NCBI GenBank assembly: GCA_964602115.1
Contig: CAZRQN010000008.1
Location: forward strand, 1 to 41,508
Length of the DNA stretch: 41,508 nt
Direction of reading: 5' to 3'
Origin: JANOGU01 sp964602115
GTDB taxonomy: Bacteria > Pseudomonadota > Alphaproteobacteria > Rhodobacterales > Rhodobacteraceae
Below the pieces are notes generated by a model. The model was not told the DNA's origin, made no database searches, and saw only the letters and a program-made list of their open reading frames with translations. Of the stretch, positions 27,885-36,753 are shown in pieces. Made by a program: the position numbers and the translations under genes. Numbering within the stretch: position 1 is the stretch's first letter; every line of letters begins with the position of its first letter.

Positions 27885-28996
27885 TTCACCGACCCGGCCA
27901 GAAGGCCGCGCACGAGGAAGCGCTGGAGCGCGAAGAAGACGATCAGCGGCACGAAGATCGACACGAAGCCGGCCACCGCCAGAAGGTCCCATTCCCCGCC
28001 CTTCGAGCCCATCATCTTGGCGATCCCGACCGTCAGCACTTCCTGCTCCTTCGACGGCAGGAAGACCTTGGCGACCAGAAGGTCGTTCCAGGTCCACAGG
28101 AACTGGAAGATCGAGAAGGAGGCCAGCGCCGGGAAGGACAGCGGCAGGATGATCTTGAAGAAGATCTGGAACTCGGTCGCGCCATCGACCCGGGCGTTCT
28201 CGATGATGTCGCGCGGCAGGCCGGCCATGTAGTTGCGCAACAGGTAGATGGCGAGCGGCAATCCGAAGCCGCTGTGCGCCAGCCAGACGCCCAGGAAACC
28301 CTGGATGCCGAGCGCGCTGTGCAGCAGCTTCATCGGGATCAGGGCGAGCTGCAGCGGCACGACCAGCAGGCCGACGATCACGGCGATCAGCAGGCCCCGG
28401 GCCTTGAAGTCCATCCACGCCAGGGCATAGGCCGCGAAAGCGGCCATGAGGATCGGGATGATCGTCGCCGGAATTGCCACCGTGGCCGTGTTGAAGAAGG
28501 CCTTGCCGATCCCCTCTCCGGTCAGCACGCGTTCATAGCCCGAGAGCGTGAACTTCGGCGGGACGGTGCCTTGCGCGAAGATGCGCTGGTCGTCGTCGAA
28601 CTTCACCGGCGAGGTGACCTTGTAGGATCCATCGGCGTTGACGGTGACCTTTACGCCGCCGTCGAACTCCACCGTTTCGCCCGGCTTGTAGGCCCCGGGC
28701 TCGGTGGTCTTGGTGCCCCAGGCCGAGACTTCGGCAGCTCCCGGCGGCAGCGCCGAGCCCTCGATCACCCATTCCGCGCCCACCTGGGTCTGGGTGTCGG
28801 GGTCGGTGCGGAAGCGCTCGGTCTGGGTGGCGCTGAAGAAGGCGTTCCACCAGCCCGAGGCGATGATCTGATCCTTGTCGCGGAACGAGGTGACGAACAG
28901 CCCCACCGTCGGGATCAGCCAGAGCAGAACCAGCAGCGCCGCCGAGATATTGACCGCCCAGACCAGGGCGGGCTTGCTTCCAGCCATGCTTTCCAT
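27881..28996 (-). CDS. aglG: Alpha-glucoside ABC transporter permease AglG
   Basis: MalG-type inner-membrane permease (371 residues). Membrane helix 1 (residues 13-35) is followed by an unusually long periplasmic loop of about 95 residues, roughly 51-150, rich in Asp, Gly and Pro. The standard permease core then begins at FTLSGYERVL. The EAA loop is LPRDIIENARVDGATEFQIF, and the C-terminus LVRGLLAGSVK is intact, unlike that of the broken permease at the window start. The large loop is typical of AglG as opposed to MalG. The stop overlaps the aglA start. Confidence 0.93.
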
Positions 28997-28997
28997 A

Positions 28998-29984
28998 TCA
29001 GCGAAGCTCCTTGCGGGCGTTGCGCACGTTCCACCACATGATGGGCAGAACCAGGATCATGATGACGATGGCGACGGCCGAGCCGCGTCCGTAGTCGCTC
29101 TGGTCGAACAGCAGGTCATACATCATGTTGGCCAGCACCTGGGTGCCCCACTCGCCATTGGTCATGACATAGACGATGTCGAAGACCTTCAGCACGGTGA
29201 TGGTGATCGTGGTCCAGACCACACCGATGGTGCCGGCGATCTGCGGCACCTTCACCTTCATGAAGATCTGGAACGGATTGGCGCCGTCGATGATCGCCGC
29301 CTCGATCGTGTCCTCGGGAATACCGCGCAGCGCCGCCGAGAGGATCACCATGGCGAAGCCGGCCTGAATCCACACCAGAACCGCCATCAGGAAGAAGTTG
29401 TTCCAGAACGGCAGCTGCAGCCAGTGCTGCGCCTCGCCGCCAAGGGACTGGACCAGGGCGTTCAGCAGCCCGATCTGGTTGCCCTCGGAATTGGCATAGA
29501 CGAATTTCCAGATCACGCCCGCGCCGACGAAGGAAATCGCCATCGGCATGAAAATCAGCGACTTGCCGAAGTTGCCCCAGCGGATGCGGTCGGTGAGCTG
29601 GGCGGCGAGAAGGCCGAAGAAGGTGGCCAGCGCCGGGACGACCAGGAGCCAGACGAACTGGTTCAGCATCGATTCGTGGAACTTGCCGTCCGAAAGCAGC
29701 CAGGCGTAGTTCTTGAGCCCGACGAATTCGGAGCTGGTCTTGTCCATGAACGAGCGGACCAGCGTGTTGAAGACCGGATAGATCAGATAGCCGGCGAGGA
29801 TGACGATCGCGGGCCCGACGAACAGCCAGGGCCGGATCAGGTTCGCCTTGTTGATGTTGCTGCCGGCCTTTTCGCCGCGCGGAGGGTAGAGCGAGTCCAG
29901 GACCGTATTCGAGGCCCAGTACCAGAAGGCACAGCCACCGACACCGATGGCGATCGTGATCAAGGCCTGAACGACCTGTTGCAT
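28998..29984 (-). CDS. aglF: Alpha-glucoside ABC transporter permease AglF
   Basis: MalF-type permease (328 residues) that pairs with AglG to form the membrane channel. It has an extra N-terminal helix (ALITIAIGVGGCAFWYWA) ahead of the usual core, then helices starting at WLFVGPAIVILAGYLIYPV. The EAA loop is IPEDTIEAAIIDGANPFQIF. Only one base separates its stop from the aglG start. Translation starts after GGGGAGGGG, downstream of an intercistronic hairpin. Confidence 0.93.
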   Translation of the reverse strand: MQQVVQALITIAIGVGGCAFWYWASNTVLDSLYPPRGEKAGSNINKANLIRPWLFVGPAIVILAGYLIYPVFNTLVRSFMDKTSSEFVGLKNYAWLLSDGKFHESMLNQFVWLLVVPALATFFGLLAAQLTDRIRWGNFGKSLIFMPMAISFVGAGVIWKFVYANSEGNQIGLLNALVQSLGGEAQHWLQLPFWNNFFLMAVLVWIQAGFAMVILSAALRGIPEDTIEAAIIDGANPFQIFMKVKVPQIAGTIGVVWTTITITVLKVFDIVYVMTNGEWGTQVLANMMYDLLFDQSDYGRGSAVAIVIMILVLPIMWWNVRNARKELR

Positions 29985-30005
29985 TGTCCCCTCCCCGATT
30001 GAATT

Positions 30006-30029
30006 GGCCGGGCGGTTTCCCGCCCGGCC
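30006..30029 (-). promoter_or_regulatory. Intercistronic hairpin between aglE and aglF
   Basis: Ten-base arms GGCCGGGCGG and CCGCCCGGCC flank a four-base loop (GAAA in the mRNA sense). It lies 13 bases after the aglE stop and about 20 bases before aglF, with no T tract. Such hairpins after binding-protein genes often protect the upstream mRNA, giving more binding protein than permease. That role is inferred. Confidence 0.65.
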
Positions 30030-30041
30030 AGACGCTTCTTG

Positions 30042-31397
30042 TTACTTCAGCGCGTCCCAGGACTTCTGGATGTCGGCGGCCACGGTCGCGGCATCCTTGC
30101 CACCGACATAGTCCACCATGCCGGTCCAGAAGGTACCGGCGCCCACGCCGCCGGGCATCAGGTCAGAGGCGTCGAAGCGGAAGGTGGTCGCGTCGAGCAG
30201 CATCTGCCCCTGCTTCTTCAGCACGTCGTTGGCATAGGCCTCGACATGCACGCCCTTGTGCGGAGTCAGGAAGCCCGACTGGGCCATCCAGACCTCATGA
30301 GCGATCGGCGTTTCCAGGAACTGGATCAGCGCCATCGCCGCCGGATTGTCGGTCATCACCATGAACGAGGTGCCGGCACCCAGGATCGGCTTGCCGAGAT
30401 CCTTGCCTGCATAGGCCGGGAAGTAGAAGAAGTCGGCGTCCTTGCCGATTTCCGTGCCTTCCGGGAAGAACGACGGGATGAACGAAGCCTGGCGGTGCAT
30501 GTAGCACTTGGGCGGGCTGTCGAAGAGGCCCTTGGGGCTGTCGCGGAAGTCGGTCGAGCCGACGGCCGCCGCGCCACCCGCCACGAAGGCGTCGTTCTTG
30601 GCGAACCAGCCGAAATCGTCGATCGCGGCCAGAACCTTCGGATCGTTGAACGGCAGCGCGTTGGACACCCAGGCGTCATAGTCCTCGGGCGCGTTGTTGC
30701 GCAGCATCATGTCTTCGACCCAGTCGGTCGCCGGCCAGCCGGTCGCCGCATCCGAGCCGAGGCCGATGCACCACGGAACGCCACCGTCGGCGACGATCTT
30801 CTCGGTCAGCGCCTTGAGGTCTTCCATGGTGGCGGGGACTTCATAGCCCGCATCCTCGAAGTTCTCCGGCGAATACCAGACCAGCGACTTCACGTCGGTC
30901 TTGTAGGGGAAGGAATAGAGCGCCGTCGCCCCGTCCGGACCGGCGGCCGAATAGATCGACACCCAGCTGTCGCCGGCGGCGAAGTTCGCCTTGATCCAGT
31001 CGGCCACTTCCGCCGGAAGCGCCTTGACCTTGCCGGCCTTGGCATAGTCCGCGACCTTGCCCGGCTGCGGCGAGATGCCGATATCGGGCGGGGTGCCGCC
31101 GTCAACGGCGATCTGGATGTCCTGCTCGGAGCTGTTGGAGCCGGTATAGTTCACCTTCACGCCGGTCGCCGCCTCGAAATAGGCAAAGACCGACAGGACC
31201 AGTTCCTGGTCCGGACCAGTCCACGGGCCCATGACGTTCAGCGTCTGGCCCTTGAGGTCCATCGACTTGAGCGCTTCAAAGCTGTCCCAGTGAAAGCGCT
31301 CGGGCTCGGAGCCCGGCGCGAATTTCAGGTCCTGCGCCGAGGCGGCACCGGACATCAGCGCGAGCGCTGCCGCGCCCGCGTAGAATTTCGCTTTCAT
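30042..31397 (-). CDS. aglE: Alpha-glucoside-binding periplasmic protein
   Basis: Extracytoplasmic solute-binding protein (451 residues, family 1) that delivers alpha-glucosides to AglFG. The signal peptide is MKAKFYAGAAALALMSGAASA with cleavage before QD. ATG 31397 is fixed by GGGAGG six bases upstream, and upstream in-frame ATGs are not needed. Mature-protein features include LNVMGPWTGPDQELVLSVFAYFEAATG, GGTPPDIGISPQPG and several tryptophans suited to sugar stacking. It is the first gene of the operon and lies behind the AglR operator region. Confidence 0.94.
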   Translation of the reverse strand: MKAKFYAGAAALALMSGAASAQDLKFAPGSEPERFHWDSFEALKSMDLKGQTLNVMGPWTGPDQELVLSVFAYFEAATGVKVNYTGSNSSEQDIQIAVDGGTPPDIGISPQPGKVADYAKAGKVKALPAEVADWIKANFAAGDSWVSIYSAAGPDGATALYSFPYKTDVKSLVWYSPENFEDAGYEVPATMEDLKALTEKIVADGGVPWCIGLGSDAATGWPATDWVEDMMLRNNAPEDYDAWVSNALPFNDPKVLAAIDDFGWFAKNDAFVAGGAAAVGSTDFRDSPKGLFDSPPKCYMHRQASFIPSFFPEGTEIGKDADFFYFPAYAGKDLGKPILGAGTSFMVMTDNPAAMALIQFLETPIAHEVWMAQSGFLTPHKGVHVEAYANDVLKKQGQMLLDATTFRFDASDLMPGGVGAGTFWTGMVDYVGGKDAATVAADIQKSWDALK

Positions 31398-31461
31398 TAT
31401 CGTCCTCCCGAATGCGCGCGCCTTGCTGGCGCTGCGAAATGCCCATTGCGGCAGAATCGGC

Positions 31462-31477
31462 TCCAAACCGCTTTGGA
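31462..31477. promoter_or_regulatory. AglR operator O1
   Basis: TCCAAACCGCTTTGGA has perfect six-base arms TCCAAA and TTTGGA around CCGC, a LacI/GalR-family type site. It overlaps the likely transcription start of aglE and lies 65 bases upstream of its ATG, the right place for repression. Confidence 0.7.
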
Positions 31478-31483
31478 TGCTCG

Positions 31484-31512
31484 ACTGTCGCGCATCGCCC
31501 CCATCAAGTCAA
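31484..31512 (-). promoter_or_regulatory. Candidate aglE promoter
   Basis: On the minus strand, TTGACT (31512-31507) and GACAGT (31489-31484) are separated by 17 bases. The -35 is strong and the -10 is weak (three of six). Transcription would begin inside operator O1. Confidence 0.5.
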
Positions 31513-31533
31513 TTGCGGACCGAGGCCGAAGAC

Positions 31534-31549
31534 CCCAAAGCGCTTTGAT
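31534..31549. promoter_or_regulatory. AglR operator O2
   Basis: CCCAAAGCGCTTTGAT contains the perfect 12-base palindrome CAAAGCGCTTTG. It matches O1 at 12 of 16 positions and is centred about 72 bases from it. It sits upstream of the aglE promoter, so looping or control of aglR is possible. Confidence 0.65.
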
Positions 31550-31605
31550 TTCGTCTGGCAGGCCTCCGGCGCCCCGTCGGAACCCGGAGCACTCCCTGAC
31601 AGCCT

Positions 31606-31634
31606 TTGACAGCCCCAGCCGCCCGCCGTAATGC
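31606..31634 (+). promoter_or_regulatory. Candidate aglR promoter
   Basis: A perfect TTGACA (31606-31611) is followed after 17 bases by a poor -10, TAATGC. Operator O3 would lie just after the transcription start. Confidence 0.35.
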
Positions 31635-31644
31635 TAGGCTTGTC

Positions 31645-31660
31645 TTGATAACGCTTTGGA
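31645..31660. promoter_or_regulatory. AglR operator O3 (half-conserved)
   Basis: TTGATAACGCTTTGGA shares the right half CGCTTTGGA with O1 (12 of 16 overall). It ends 12 bases before the aglR ATG, which suggests autoregulation. Confidence 0.5.
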
Positions 31661-31672
31661 TCCCGCCGCGCG

Positions 31673-32698
31673 ATGAACCTGAAGGAGCTCTCCCAACGCC
31701 TCGGGCTTTCGCCCACAACCGTCAGCCGCGCGCTGAACGGTTATCCCGAGGTAAACGCGGCAACGCGGGAGAAGGTCCTGGATGCGGCCCGCCGGTTCAA
31801 CTACCGCCCCAACACCCGCGCCATCCGCCTGGCCAAGGGCCGGGCCCTGGCCTGCGGCCATGTCATCCCGGTGGCCGCCCGCCACGAGATCATGAATCCG
31901 ATCTTCGCCGACTTCATTGCCGGCGCCGGCGAGACCTATGCGCGTTCGGGTTACGACATGCTTCTGTCGGTCGTCACCGACAGCGACGAGGACCGGGTTT
32001 ATCGCGACCTGCAGGCTCGCGGCGCGGTCGATGGCGTCATCCTGCATGCGCCCACGACCAATGATGCGCGCATTCACCTGCTGCACGAGCTCGGCATCCC
32101 CTTCGTCGTCCACGGCCGTTCCTCCGGGGCGACACTTCCCTACTCCTGGGTGGACGTGAACAACCGCCGGGCCTTCCAGCGCGCGACCGAGTTCCTGCTC
32201 GACCTCGGCCATCGCCGGATCGGCCTTCTCAACGGGCTTGAGCGCATGGATTTCGCCGTGCGCCGCCGGACCGGCTATGTCGATGCGCTGACCGGGCGCA
32301 ACCTGCCGATCGACCCGGCGCTGATGACTTCCGACGAGATGACCGAAAGCCGCGGCCACCGCCACGCGGCAGGCATGCTTGACCGCCCGAACCCGCCCAC
32401 GGCGCTGGTCGTGTCCTCGATCACCTCGGCGCTCGGCGCGCGCCGTGCCGCCGAGGAACGCGGGCTGCGCGTCGGCAAGGACCTGTCGATCATCATCTAT
32501 GACGACGATCTTTCCTATCTGAAGAACGGCGAGGATTTGCCGATCTTCACCGCGACCCGGTCGTCCGTCCGTCTCGCCGGAACGCTGGCGGCGCAGATGC
32601 TTCTGGACATCATCGCCGAACCTGAATCCCCCCCCCGGTCCCGCCTGCTGGAAGCCGATCTGATCATCGGCCAGTCCACCGGCCCCGCCCCGACCTGA
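31673..32698 (+). CDS. aglR: LacI-family transcriptional regulator AglR
   Basis: Repressor of 341 residues. The N-terminal helix-turn-helix (LKELSQRLGLSPTTVSRALNG) is followed by the hinge (RRFNYRPNTRAIRLAKGRA) and a periplasmic-binding-like sugar domain with IPFVVHGR, GHRRIGLLNG and IIIYDDDLSYL. It is transcribed away from aglE and shares a 275-base intergenic region with three related palindromic sites, so control of aglEFGAK and itself is likely. A run of nine C (32628-32636) lies in codons near the 3' end. bglA follows nine bases after the stop. Confidence 0.92.
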   Translation: MNLKELSQRLGLSPTTVSRALNGYPEVNAATREKVLDAARRFNYRPNTRAIRLAKGRALACGHVIPVAARHEIMNPIFADFIAGAGETYARSGYDMLLSVVTDSDEDRVYRDLQARGAVDGVILHAPTTNDARIHLLHELGIPFVVHGRSSGATLPYSWVDVNNRRAFQRATEFLLDLGHRRIGLLNGLERMDFAVRRRTGYVDALTGRNLPIDPALMTSDEMTESRGHRHAAGMLDRPNPPTALVVSSITSALGARRAAEERGLRVGKDLSIIIYDDDLSYLKNGEDLPIFTATRSSVRLAGTLAAQMLLDIIAEPESPPRSRLLEADLIIGQSTGPAPT

Positions 32699-32707
32699 GA
32701 GGCCCGG

Positions 32708-34024
32708 ATGCTCCCGCGACGCGATGCGTTTCCTCCCGGCTTCCTCTTCGGAGCTTCCACTTCCGCCTATCAGATCGAGGGACATGCCCAGGGGGGCGCC
32801 GGCCGCAGCCAGTGGGATGATTTCGCCGCCACCCCCGGCAACGTGATGCGCGCCGAGAACGGCGCGCGGGCCTGCGACCATCTCCACCGCTGGCCCGAGG
32901 ATCTCGACCTGGTGGCCGGCGGCGGCTTCGACGCCTACCGCTTTTCGGCCTCCTGGGCACGGGTGATTCCGGAGGGTCGCGGCACGGTCAATGCGGAAGG
33001 CCTGGATTTCTACGACCGGCTGGTGGACGGCATTCTCGCCCGTGGCCTCAAGCCCGCGCTGACGCTCTACCACTGGGAGCTGCCCTCTGCGCTTCTCGAT
33101 CTTGGCGGCTGGCGCAATCGGGACATCGCCGGCTGGTTCGCCGACTATGCCGAGACCCTGATGCGCCGGCTCGGCGACCGGACCTGGTCGGTCGCGCCGG
33201 TGAACGAGCCCTGGTGCGTCGCCTGGCTGTCGCATTTCATGGGGATTCATGCGCCGGGCGTCCGCGACATCCGGGCGGCGGGGCGCGCGATGCACCACGT
33301 CGGCCTCGCCCATGGCCGCGCCATCGCCGCGATGCGGGCGCTGGGGGTGAAGAACCTCGGCGCGGTCTGCAACCACGAATATGCCGCGCCGGCCGACCCC
33401 TCTCCGGAGGCGGCGCAGGCGGCAGCGCTCTATGACGGCATCTACAACCGCTGGTTTGCCGGCGCCTTCTTCAACGGCGCCTATCCGGCCGATGTCCTGG
33501 CCGGGCTGGAACCCTTCCTGCCCCGGGGCTGGGAGGCGGACATGCCGGGCATCGCCGCTCCGCTCGACTGGCTGGGAATCAACTACTACACCCGCAAGCT
33601 CATCGCTCCCGACGCCGGGCCCTGGCCTGCGCTGCGCGAGGTGGAGGGCCCGCTGCCCAAGACGCAGATGGGTTGGGAAATCTATCCCGAGGGCCTGGAA
33701 TTCTTCCTCCGCCGCGACCATGCCGATTACGCGCGCGGCCTGCCGATCTATGTCACCGAGAACGGGCTCGCGGCGCCGGACACCCTTCCCGGCGCGGACG
33801 ATCAGGACCGCATCGCATACATATCCAGCCACCTCGGTGCAGTCCGCAAAGCGCTTGCCGGGGGCATTCCAGTGGCCGGATATTTCGTCTGGTCCCTGAT
33901 GGATAACTACGAATGGTCGCTCGGCTACGAAAAGCGCTTCGGACTGATCCATGTGGACTTCGAAACACTGGACCGGACGCCAAAGGCGTCCTACCACGCT
34001 CTCGCCGCCGCCCTGAAGACATGA
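32708..34024 (+). CDS. bglA: Beta-glucosidase, GH1
   Basis: Cytoplasmic family 1 glycosidase (438 residues, no signal peptide) that hydrolyses beta-glucosides such as cellobiose to glucose. The N-terminus FLFGASTSAYQIEG is the GH1 signature. The acid/base is E167 in VNEPW and the nucleophile is E351 in YVTENGL. The glucose subsite residues are in WSLMDNYEWSLGYEKRFG. It sits between aglR and glk, so it joins a unit that releases and phosphorylates glucose. It is notable that a beta-specific enzyme is paired with an alpha-glucoside importer; this is also seen in other Rhodobacter-type agl loci. Confidence 0.94.
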   Translation: MLPRRDAFPPGFLFGASTSAYQIEGHAQGGAGRSQWDDFAATPGNVMRAENGARACDHLHRWPEDLDLVAGGGFDAYRFSASWARVIPEGRGTVNAEGLDFYDRLVDGILARGLKPALTLYHWELPSALLDLGGWRNRDIAGWFADYAETLMRRLGDRTWSVAPVNEPWCVAWLSHFMGIHAPGVRDIRAAGRAMHHVGLAHGRAIAAMRALGVKNLGAVCNHEYAAPADPSPEAAQAAALYDGIYNRWFAGAFFNGAYPADVLAGLEPFLPRGWEADMPGIAAPLDWLGINYYTRKLIAPDAGPWPALREVEGPLPKTQMGWEIYPEGLEFFLRRDHADYARGLPIYVTENGLAAPDTLPGADDQDRIAYISSHLGAVRKALAGGIPVAGYFVWSLMDNYEWSLGYEKRFGLIHVDFETLDRTPKASYHALAAALKT

Positions 34025-34032
34025 GGTAGAGA

Positions 34033-35025
34033 ATGGACGGACCCCTGAGCCTGGTGGCGGATGTCGGCGGAACAAATACGCGGGTGGCGCTGGCCGAAGG
34101 CATGGCCGTGCGCCCGGAGTCGATCCGCAAGTTCCGGAACCGGGAGTTCGGCGGCATCGACGGCGTCCTTTCGCGCTATGTCGCGGACGAGGGCATCGGG
34201 CCGCTGGCGGGCGCCTGCGTCGCCGGGGCCGGCCCGGTACAGGCCGGCGCGGTGACCATGACCAATCTCTTCGATGCCTCCGGGGCCCCCTGGATCATCG
34301 ACGCCGCCCGCATCACCGCCGCGACCGGCGCCGCGCGGGTTGCCGTTCTGAATGACCTCCAGGCCCAGGGCCAGGCGCTCGGCCATATCGCCCCGGCCAA
34401 TCTGCGCACCGTGGTCGATGGGCCGCAGCGGCCCGGCGCCTCGATGCTCGTCGTCGGGCTGGGCACCGGGGTCAATGCCGCTCCGGTCCATATCATTCCC
34501 GGCGGGCGCCTGGTGCCTCCCTCGGAATGCGGCCATGTGAACATGCCGGCGCGCGGGACCGAGGGGTATCGGCTGCAGGCCTTCATCGAACGCCTGCTGG
34601 CCGGCCGCAACGAGAGCCCGCATGCCGGGGTCGAGGAGGTGCTCTCCGGCCGCGGACTGGCCAACCTTCACGCCTTTTCCGCCACCAAGGCCGGCGCCCC
34701 TGCCGCGATCGATTCGGCGGCGGTGCTCGCAGCGCTTGCCTCGGGCGATCCCGTCGCCGCCGAGACGGCACGGCTCTATGTCTATATCCTCGGCCAGATG
34801 CTGGCCGATCTGGCGCTGGTCCACCTGCCCTATGACGGCATCTATCTGATCGGCGGCATGAGCCGGGCGATGACGCCGTCCTTCGAGCGATTCGGCCTTG
34901 TCTCCGCGTTCCGCGAGGCGCGGCGCGTGCCGCTCCTGCAGCGCGAGTTCCGGGTCCTCGTCGTCGAAGACGATTTCGCCGCCCTGACCGGCTGCGCCGC
35001 TTACCTGGCGCAAAGCCCGGGCTGA
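34033..35025 (+). CDS. glk: Glucokinase
   Basis: ATP-dependent glucokinase (330 residues) of the bacterial Glk family; it makes glucose 6-phosphate in the cytoplasm. The phosphate-1 motif is LVADVGGTNTRVAL. The catalytic Asp is in VAVLNDLQAQG. VVGLGTGVNAA and the SECGHVNMP block bind phosphate and glucose, and GIYLIGGM completes the ATP site. It starts nine bases after bglA, with a GAGG-type site just ahead. Its final codons overlap a CCCGGG palindrome. Confidence 0.94.
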   Translation: MDGPLSLVADVGGTNTRVALAEGMAVRPESIRKFRNREFGGIDGVLSRYVADEGIGPLAGACVAGAGPVQAGAVTMTNLFDASGAPWIIDAARITAATGAARVAVLNDLQAQGQALGHIAPANLRTVVDGPQRPGASMLVVGLGTGVNAAPVHIIPGGRLVPPSECGHVNMPARGTEGYRLQAFIERLLAGRNESPHAGVEEVLSGRGLANLHAFSATKAGAPAAIDSAAVLAALASGDPVAAETARLYVYILGQMLADLALVHLPYDGIYLIGGMSRAMTPSFERFGLVSAFREARRVPLLQREFRVLVVEDDFAALTGCAAYLAQSPG

Positions 35026-35034
35026 ACCCGGGAC
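35016..35034. repeat. CCCGGG palindrome over the glk stop
   Basis: CCCGGG, CTGAA, CCCGGG followed by ACC overlaps the glk stop codon. It resembles the palindrome at 3949-3969 and may be another copy of one dispersed element. Confidence 0.4.
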
Positions 35035-35050
35035 CCGCCGCAACAGGAAA

Positions 35051-35073
35051 AGCCCGCCGGTCTCCGGCGGGCT
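35051..35073. terminator. Bidirectional terminator between glk and pgm
   Basis: Ten-base arms AGCCCGCCGG and CCGGCGGGCT surround a TCT loop, with A-rich sequence before and a short T run after. It lies between convergent glk and pgm and can stop both transcripts. Confidence 0.8.
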
Positions 35074-35104
35074 TCGTGCTTTCCGGGCAAAGGGCCGTCC
35101 TGCC

Positions 35105-36736
35105 TCAGGTGATGACGTCCGGCGTTGCGCGCCCGATATAGCCTTCGATCCCGGCAATTTCGTGCGCGGCGCGGATCACCGGCGCCAGTGCCTCCTGCGC
35201 ATCGCGGTCGAGCCCCTCAGGGCCCGGCGCATAGCGTTCGAGGTACATCCGCAGGGTCGCGCCCTCGGTGCCGGTGCCGGACAGGCGCAGCACGATGCGG
35301 CTTCCGTCCTCGAACATGATCCGCACGCCCTGCTTGGCGCTGACCGAGCCATCCACAGGATCGGTATAGGCGAAATCGTCCGCCGCCTTGACCGTCATTC
35401 CCTCATAGACCTTGCCGGCAAGTCCCGGCAGCGCCGCCCGGAGCGCGGCCATCATTGCGTCGGCCTTGTCGGAGGGGATCGCCTCGAAATCGTGGCGGCT
35501 GTAGTAGTTGCGCCCGAACTTCGCCCAGTGCTCGTGCAGGATCTCGGCCACCGACTGCTTGCGCACCGCCAGGATGTTCAGCCACAGAAGGATCGCCCAC
35601 AGCCCGTCCTTCTCGCGGACGTGGTTCGATCCGGTGCCGAAGCTCTCCTCGCCGCAGAGCGTGGCCTTGTCGGCGTCCAGCAGGTTGCCGAAGAATTTCC
35701 ATCCGGTCGGGGTCTCGAAGGCCGGGATGGCCATGGATTCCGCCACCCGGTCCACGGCTGCCGAGGTCGGCATCGAGCGCGCCACGCCCGTCAGCCCGCC
35801 GCGATAGGCCGGGGCAAGGTGGGCGTTGGCGGCCAGGATCGCCAGCGAGTCCGAAGGCGAGACATAGACGCCGCGCCCAACCACCATGTTGCGGTCGCCG
35901 TCGCCGTCCGAGGCGGCGCCGAAATCGGGCGCGTCCGGCCCCATCATCTCGTCCCACAGGACCTTGGCCCAGGTCGGGTTGGGATCGGGGTGCAGGCCGC
36001 CGAAATCGGGCAGCGGCACGGCATTGATGACCGTGCCCACCGGCGCCCCAAGCCGGTGCTCAAGGATATCCTGCGCATAGGGTCCGGTAACGGCATTCAT
36101 CGAATCCATGCGCATCCGGAAGCCGTTGACGAACATCATCCGGATGGCGCCGAAGTCGAACAGCCGCTCCATCAGTTCGGCATATTCGGTCACCGGATTG
36201 ACGATATCGACCGCCATCGTATGGGTCAGCGTGCGTCCGACCGCGTTGAGGTCGATCAGCGGACCATCCCAGATATGGTATTCGGTGATCTTCTGCGTCT
36301 CGGCAAAGATCGCCTCGGTCACCGATTCCGGCGCCGGCCCGCCGTTGGGGTTGTTGAACTTGACCCCGAAATCCTCCTTCGGCCCGCCGGGATTGTGGCT
36401 GGCCGACATGATGATCCCGCCATCCGTCTTGTAGGTGCGGATCAGATGGCTGGCGGCCGGGGTGGAGAGGATGCCGTTGCGCCCGACGATCATCCGCTTG
36501 GCGCCGTTCGCGATCGCCATCCGCAGGATCTTCTGCGCCGCGCGGTCGCCGAAGAAGCGCCCGTCGCCGCCAAGCACCAGCGTCTTGCCCTTCACCCCGC
36601 CGATGGCGTTGAAGATCGATTGCACGAAGCATTCGAGATAGTGCGGCTGGGCGAAAACGGGCGTCTTCTTGCGCAGGCCCGAAGTCCCGGGCTTCTGGCC
36701 TTCGAAGGGCGTCACGGAAACGGTGCGGATGGTCAT
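35105..36736 (-). CDS. pgm: Phosphoglucomutase (alpha-D-glucose phosphate specific)
   Basis: Interconverts glucose 6-phosphate and glucose 1-phosphate (543 residues). The phosphoserine is S113 in SASHNPGG, magnesium is bound by DGDGDRN, the sugar loop is GEESFG, and the C-terminal phosphate site is LSGTGTEGATLR. The start GQKPGTSGLRKK is typical of the eukaryote-like PGM1 branch found in many bacteria. It links glk to glgC and lies 17 bases after glgX, so it is likely in the same operon. Confidence 0.96.
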   Translation of the reverse strand: MTIRTVSVTPFEGQKPGTSGLRKKTPVFAQPHYLECFVQSIFNAIGGVKGKTLVLGGDGRFFGDRAAQKILRMAIANGAKRMIVGRNGILSTPAASHLIRTYKTDGGIIMSASHNPGGPKEDFGVKFNNPNGGPAPESVTEAIFAETQKITEYHIWDGPLIDLNAVGRTLTHTMAVDIVNPVTEYAELMERLFDFGAIRMMFVNGFRMRMDSMNAVTGPYAQDILEHRLGAPVGTVINAVPLPDFGGLHPDPNPTWAKVLWDEMMGPDAPDFGAASDGDGDRNMVVGRGVYVSPSDSLAILAANAHLAPAYRGGLTGVARSMPTSAAVDRVAESMAIPAFETPTGWKFFGNLLDADKATLCGEESFGTGSNHVREKDGLWAILLWLNILAVRKQSVAEILHEHWAKFGRNYYSRHDFEAIPSDKADAMMAALRAALPGLAGKVYEGMTVKAADDFAYTDPVDGSVSAKQGVRIMFEDGSRIVLRLSGTGTEGATLRMYLERYAPGPEGLDRDAQEALAPVIRAAHEIAGIEGYIGRATPDVIT

Positions 36737-36753
36737 CGGTCTCTCCCTCGGGG

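Noticed and set aside
32628..32636. Run of nine C in aglR as a phase-variation switch
   Set aside because: It lies in the last 25 codons, in a GC-rich genome, and there is no other sign of phase variation. It is more relevant as a possible sequencing-error site.
31634..34075. An 813-codon open frame on the minus strand opposite aglR and bglA, and similar long antisense frames elsewhere, for example 2222-3832 and 26475-28232
   Set aside because: They mirror well-supported genes, have shadow-type composition from high GC, and show no recognisable domains.
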